A DNA stretch of 9,513 nt from Sulfurospirillum sp. UBA1314 (lineage in GTDB: Bacteria; Campylobacterota; Campylobacteria; Campylobacterales; Sulfurospirillaceae): the NCBI GenBank assembly GCA_002307095.1, contig DBTO01000275.1, positions 1 through 9,513 of the forward strand. Direction: 5' to 3'. The notes below the pieces were generated by a model. That model searched no databases and was not told where the DNA came from. It saw only the letters and a list, made by a program, of their open reading frames with translations. The translations under genes and the position numbers were made by a program. Every line of letters begins with the position of its first letter. Positions within the stretch are counted from its first letter, which is position 1. This document shows, piece after piece, positions 6,913 through 9,513 of this stretch.

Positions 6913-8580
6913 ATGCAAAAAGAGTACGTTTTCTACGATACCGTTGGTATTGATTTCCCTCTGAGCGATGCAATAGAGCAGGTTAAAAGCCCTTGTTCTG
7001 GCGATTTTTTAGTCTCAAATGACCCCGCAGCGGAAGCCATTATTTACGCACCAGAGATCAATTTTTACCTTCAACACTCCCGCGATAGCCTTGCCCAAAA
7101 GATTTCTAATGTGACAAAGTTCTATGAAATACGCGCCCTCGGATTTGATTTTGCGCAAGATATGGACTACGCTCAAGAGGTTGGAGACAAAGTTTTAATC
7201 CTCACGGATGATGCAAATCATGAAGCACTTAAAGCTGAACTTACAAGCGAAGCATTCACGGTCATCCTTCTTTCCCCTTCCATGATTTTAGATGTCAATG
7301 GGCACATTGGTGCTTTACATGTAACGCTTAAAAAAGAGGGCGAACTGCTTGATCTGGAGTGCGATCAGATCATCTGGTGGGAAGCGCCACTCTTTGCGAT
7401 GAAGCAAAGCGGTGTGTATGACCCATCTCTTATTGGACTAGATGGCGCGCTTAAAAAGCTTCGTGACAACAAAGGCGAGTACCGCTATAAAAACTATATC
7501 AATTACGATTCTTCAATTTGCCAATACCACGAACGTCGCGAAGAAATCTGTGGCAAATGTGCTGAGGTCTGCCCGACAGTTGCGATTTTAAAAGAAGATG
7601 AGACCAAACACTTAGAATTTTCACATATCGACTGTCATGGCTGTGGCGGTTGTATCAGTGTGTGCCCGAGTGGTGCTCTTGATTATACGCAGATGCCACG
7701 TATCGCTTTTGCGCATGTCAGTGAGTATTTTAAAGGCTCAACCGCGCTGATTATTCCTCATAAAATGGATTTAAGTTTGATTGATATTCCTCTTCACGCA
7801 GGCGTGCTTCCATTGATGATCGAGGGGGAAAAATACCTCCATGAAGCGCATCTGTTAAATCTGCTTCAAACCAGTGGCAATCCGATCATTTTCTACACTG
7901 ATTTCATCTCCAAAGGTACAGGCGATGTGATTCGCATCTTGAACGAAATTTTTGAGAAAAAGTACCATAAAAAAGCGATTTTTGTCTGTGAAGACAGTGC
8001 TGATTTAGCACGTATTTTTGAAAGTATGGAAAGCTTCCCTGAATGTATGTACGGCATCAACGAAGACGGTCTTCGCAAACGCGAGATTTTCTCTGCACGT
8101 CTTTCGCACTTGGTGGGTGGCGAAGATTTGGGTGTGGTGAAAACGGGTGAGCATGTGCATTATGGCGATATTGTGATTGATGAGAGTAAATGTACGTTGT
8201 GCCTTAGCTGTGTGGGCGCTTGTAATGTACGCGCCCTCACAGCGCATCCTGAAGATAATTCGCTTCGTTTCAATGCTTCCATTTGTACTAATTGCGGCTA
8301 TTGTGAAGTGACCTGTCCTGAGAAGGAGTGTCTCACCGTTGTTAAAGATGAGATGAGTTTAAAACCAAGTTGGTTCTCTCAGCGCACGATGGCAAAAGAT
8401 TCACTTTTCGCCTGTATCGAATGCGGTAAAGAGTTTGCAACCACCAAAGCCGTTGAAAAAATTGCCGCGATTATGACGCCACTTTTTATGGGAGATCCTG
8501 TGAAGCTTAAAACACTTTACTGTTGTGCGGACTGCAAACCAAAAGTGATTTTTACAGCGTCCGTAGAAAATTTAAAATAA
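6913..8580 (+). CDS. Multi-cluster 4Fe-4S ferredoxin-type protein of the formate dehydrogenase locus
   Basis: 555-residue protein without signal peptide or membrane segments, so presumably cytoplasmic. Two pairs of iron-sulfur motifs are visible. The first pair is C203...C213xxC216xxxC220P and C241xxC244xxC247xxxC251P. The second is C427xxC430xxC433xxxC437 and C458xxC461xxC464xxxC468P. Together they could hold four [4Fe-4S] clusters. The N-terminal 200 residues contain an alpha/beta-like segment (KVLILTDD, about 93-100), and a second such domain (about 275-400) lies between the cluster pairs. The C-terminus adds C501xxC504 and C538xxC541, a zinc-ribbon or rubredoxin-like arrangement. It may pass electrons to or from formate dehydrogenase, or act in its assembly; the context supports this and the sequence does not prove it. 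The start is ATG 6913 with only a weak TGGA site 6 nt upstream. It is the first gene of the rightward operon, 19 nt before the chaperone gene. Confidence 0.85.
   Translation: MQKEYVFYDTVGIDFPLSDAIEQVKSPCSGDFLVSNDPAAEAIIYAPEINFYLQHSRDSLAQKISNVTKFYEIRALGFDFAQDMDYAQEVGDKVLILTDDANHEALKAELTSEAFTVILLSPSMILDVNGHIGALHVTLKKEGELLDLECDQIIWWEAPLFAMKQSGVYDPSLIGLDGALKKLRDNKGEYRYKNYINYDSSICQYHERREEICGKCAEVCPTVAILKEDETKHLEFSHIDCHGCGGCISVCPSGALDYTQMPRIAFAHVSEYFKGSTALIIPHKMDLSLIDIPLHAGVLPLMIEGEKYLHEAHLLNLLQTSGNPIIFYTDFISKGTGDVIRILNEIFEKKYHKKAIFVCEDSADLARIFESMESFPECMYGINEDGLRKREIFSARLSHLVGGEDLGVVKTGEHVHYGDIVIDESKCTLCLSCVGACNVRALTAHPEDNSLRFNASICTNCGYCEVTCPEKECLTVVKDEMSLKPSWFSQRTMAKDSLFACIECGKEFATTKAVEKIAAIMTPLFMGDPVKLKTLYCCADCKPKVIFTASVENLK
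7315..7324. repeat. Iterated palindrome TTACATGTAA, copy 6
   Basis: Perfect 10-bp palindrome inside the ferredoxin gene, read on the plus strand as Leu-His-Val in ALHVTLKK. Confidence 0.7.
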
Positions 8581-8584
8581 ACAG

Positions 8585-8590
8585 TAGGAA
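8585..8590 (+). promoter_or_regulatory. Ribosome binding site deciding the chaperone start
   Basis: TAGGAA lies 9 nt before ATG 8600 and 6 nt before an in-frame TTG at 8597. ATG is preferred as the stronger codon; the difference is one residue. Confidence 0.5.
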
Positions 8591-8599
8591 TAGAGATTG

Positions 8600-9316
8600 A
8601 TGGAAAAAAATCACAGAGCAATTAATCAAGCAAGAACGCTGTACTACACGTTTTTTGCAAAAATATTTAGTTTTGCAGCGCACGAAGAGCAGTACGCTGA
8701 GTTGGACGCGTTATTAAATATCTTTCTTGAAAATCCTTTAGATGAGACATCGCATGAAGCCTTTGAGATCATTCGAAAATGTCTTAAAGAAGAGGGTTGT
8801 GGTGCTTTAAAGCAAGAATACGATGAAGTGTTTGTCTCTCCAGAGAGTTCGTTCGTTCCGTTAACGGCTTCTTATTACAATGAGGGAAGAGATGATGGGG
8901 AGAAAAGAGTCCAAGCCGCTGGGTTTGTTCTGCGTTCAAAATTTAGAAAAAACAAGCCAGTGTGCAACGATTCGGAAGACCAAGTCCTCTTTTTATTCCG
9001 TTTTATGAGTCGATTGATTCAAGCAGGTGTTGAAGGCGATGAAGAGAGCTTGACGCTTTCAAAAGAGGTATTTTCTGAAGTGATCAATGATTTTATTGAT
9101 GAGTTTATCGACCATTTGCTCAAACATGAATCCAGCTTTTTCTATAAAAATACAGCCGTCGTTTTAAACGCATTTATGGAGTTTGAACGAATGTATTTAG
9201 GGGTGAGCCCATCTGAGAAAATTGCCAGTGCGGAGCGTGTCAGTGCTGTTATTCAACGGGATCGAAAACCATTGACACAAAGAGTAAGACGTAATTTAGA
9301 CGAGATCGTTCTTTAA
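8600..9316 (+). CDS. TorD/DmsD-family molybdoenzyme chaperone, FdhM-like
   Basis: 238-residue, all-helical cytoplasmic protein of the TorD family. Such proteins bind the Tat signal peptide of a molybdoenzyme and keep it from export until the molybdenum cofactor is inserted. Family features are the N-terminal LYYTFFAKIF and the core EYDEVFVSPESSFVPLTASYYNEGRDDG (about 73-100), which matches the family pattern YxxLF.. P...VPL..S.Y. An acidic helical C-terminal half ends in a basic tail (QRDRKPLTQRVRRN). It follows the ferredoxin gene by 19 nt and precedes a Tat-signal gene, the order of the fdhM region in Campylobacter-type fdh loci. The partner is therefore probably formate dehydrogenase. The subfamily name is from context, not from residues. 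Confidence 0.85.
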   Translation: MEKNHRAINQARTLYYTFFAKIFSFAAHEEQYAELDALLNIFLENPLDETSHEAFEIIRKCLKEEGCGALKQEYDEVFVSPESSFVPLTASYYNEGRDDGEKRVQAAGFVLRSKFRKNKPVCNDSEDQVLFLFRFMSRLIQAGVEGDEESLTLSKEVFSEVINDFIDEFIDHLLKHESSFFYKNTAVVLNAFMEFERMYLGVSPSEKIASAERVSAVIQRDRKPLTQRVRRNLDEIVL

Positions 9317-9322
9317 GATATA

Positions 9323-9377
9323 TGCTAAATTTGCATGTTAAAGGGCTTTTTTGCCCTACTAATATGCAAATTTAGCA
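9323..9377 (+). terminator. Long 18-bp plus 5-bp hairpin between the chaperone and Tat-protein genes
   Basis: Bases 9323-9340 pair with 9360-9377 over 18 bp, with one G-U (9337/9363). After a 1x2 internal loop, AGGGC (9342-9346) pairs with GCCCT (9353-9357) around a TTTTTT loop. It begins 7 nt after the chaperone stop. No U-tract follows the stem, so it is more likely an RNA-processing, stability or attenuation element than a simple terminator. The single G-U is a mismatch on the opposite strand, which suggests that the plus-strand RNA is the functional form. Confidence 0.6.
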
Positions 9378-9490
9378 CAGTTATTTACGTCAGAAAGTGA
9401 AGCGTTACCAAAGAGAGTATACACCTCTTTTTGGCAACTCTTTTAAGAGTCAAAAACTGATTCCTTAACGGGAAAAGGAGGCGTAAAGTT
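9378..9490 (+). other. Structured leader of the Tat-signal gene
   Basis: No reading frame of interest is visible. Two further stems can be drawn: CCAAAGAG (9408-9415) with CTC/TTTGG (9425-9427, 9430-9434, a TT bulge), and ACTCT (9437-9441) with AGAGT (9446-9450). TCCTT (9462-9466) is complementary to AAGGA of the ribosome site (9475-9479), so partial masking of translation is possible. These are short pairings and individually weak. A promoter could also lie here; I see no convincing one. Confidence 0.3.
9475..9481 (+). promoter_or_regulatory. Strong ribosome binding site of the right-edge gene
   Basis: AAGGAGG, a full Shine-Dalgarno core, 9 nt before ATG 9491. It is the strongest site in the window and suggests high translation of the gene that follows. 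Confidence 0.8.
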
Positions 9491-9513
9491 ATGCACGAAA
9501 ACAGAAGGGACTT
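9491..9513 (+). CDS. 5' end of a probable Tat-exported protein of the fdh locus (partial)
   Basis: Only M-H-E-N-R-R-D and two bases of the next codon (TTN, Phe or Leu) are in the window. The twin arginines followed by D and F/L fit the start of a Tat signal (consensus S/T-R-R-x-F-L-K). After a TorD-type chaperone, the expected gene is either the small Tat protein that precedes fdhA in Campylobacter-type loci or the formate dehydrogenase catalytic subunit itself. Which one cannot be told from here. Confidence 0.6.

Noticed and set aside
9342..9357. AGGGC-T6-GCCCT as a standard intrinsic terminator
   Set aside because: The T-run is in the loop and no U-tract follows the stem. It is better read as the tip of the longer hairpin 9323-9377.
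1..9513. tRNA, rRNA, CRISPR array, insertion sequence or prophage
   Set aside because: No cloverleaf, rRNA-like stretch, spaced identical repeats, transposase or integrase motif was seen. Coding density and style look uniform.
1..9513. In-frame UGA selenocysteine codon within the listed genes
   Set aside because: None of the genes needs a UGA read-through to reach family length. The expected selenoprotein lies beyond the right edge.

Overview
The window reads as part of a Campylobacterota (epsilonproteobacterial) chromosome, most like a Sulfurospirillum or Wolinella-type formate oxidiser. This rests on the gene families, on the tight overlapping gene packing, and on the order ferredoxin - TorD-type chaperone - small Tat protein, which resembles the start of fdh loci in that group. 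The assignment comes from recognition of the sequence, not from a search. Two gene blocks diverge from one intergenic region at 6708-6912.

Leftward block (minus strand, 6707 to 86): a periplasmic Peripla_BP_6-type solute-binding protein (TTG start), a two-TM sensor histidine kinase, a response regulator with a C-terminal helix-turn-helix, selA and selB. The junctions are 1 nt, a 20 nt overlap, a 4 nt ATGA overlap and 0 nt, so the five genes are almost certainly one transcript with translational coupling. No ABC permease or ATPase gene lies in the window, so the binding protein probably serves the kinase as a sensor. SelA and SelB make Sec-tRNA and deliver it to the ribosome. A 13-bp hairpin (49-80) follows selB and separates it from what may be the tail of a convergent gene.

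Rightward block (plus strand, 6913 to the right edge): a 555-residue protein with four [4Fe-4S]-type cysteine motifs plus a C-terminal pair of CxxC motifs, then a TorD/DmsD-family chaperone (FdhM-like). A 174-nt non-coding stretch follows, dominated by an 18-bp hairpin. The first seven codons of a Tat-signal protein (MHENRRD...) come next and are cut by the window edge. The genes beyond the edge are expected to be formate dehydrogenase subunits, probably including a selenocysteine catalytic subunit; that is inference.

The divergent region holds a perfect 9-bp inverted repeat (6785-6822), a 9-base direct repeat at 19-bp period (6755-6782), a TATAAT box for the leftward operon and a leader inverted repeat (6879-6896). 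A reasonable model is that the sensor-kinase-regulator trio controls both the selenocysteine machinery and the selenoenzyme locus from this region. Separately, the palindrome TTACATGTAA occurs six times, always inside genes, which looks like a genome-wide iterated palindrome.
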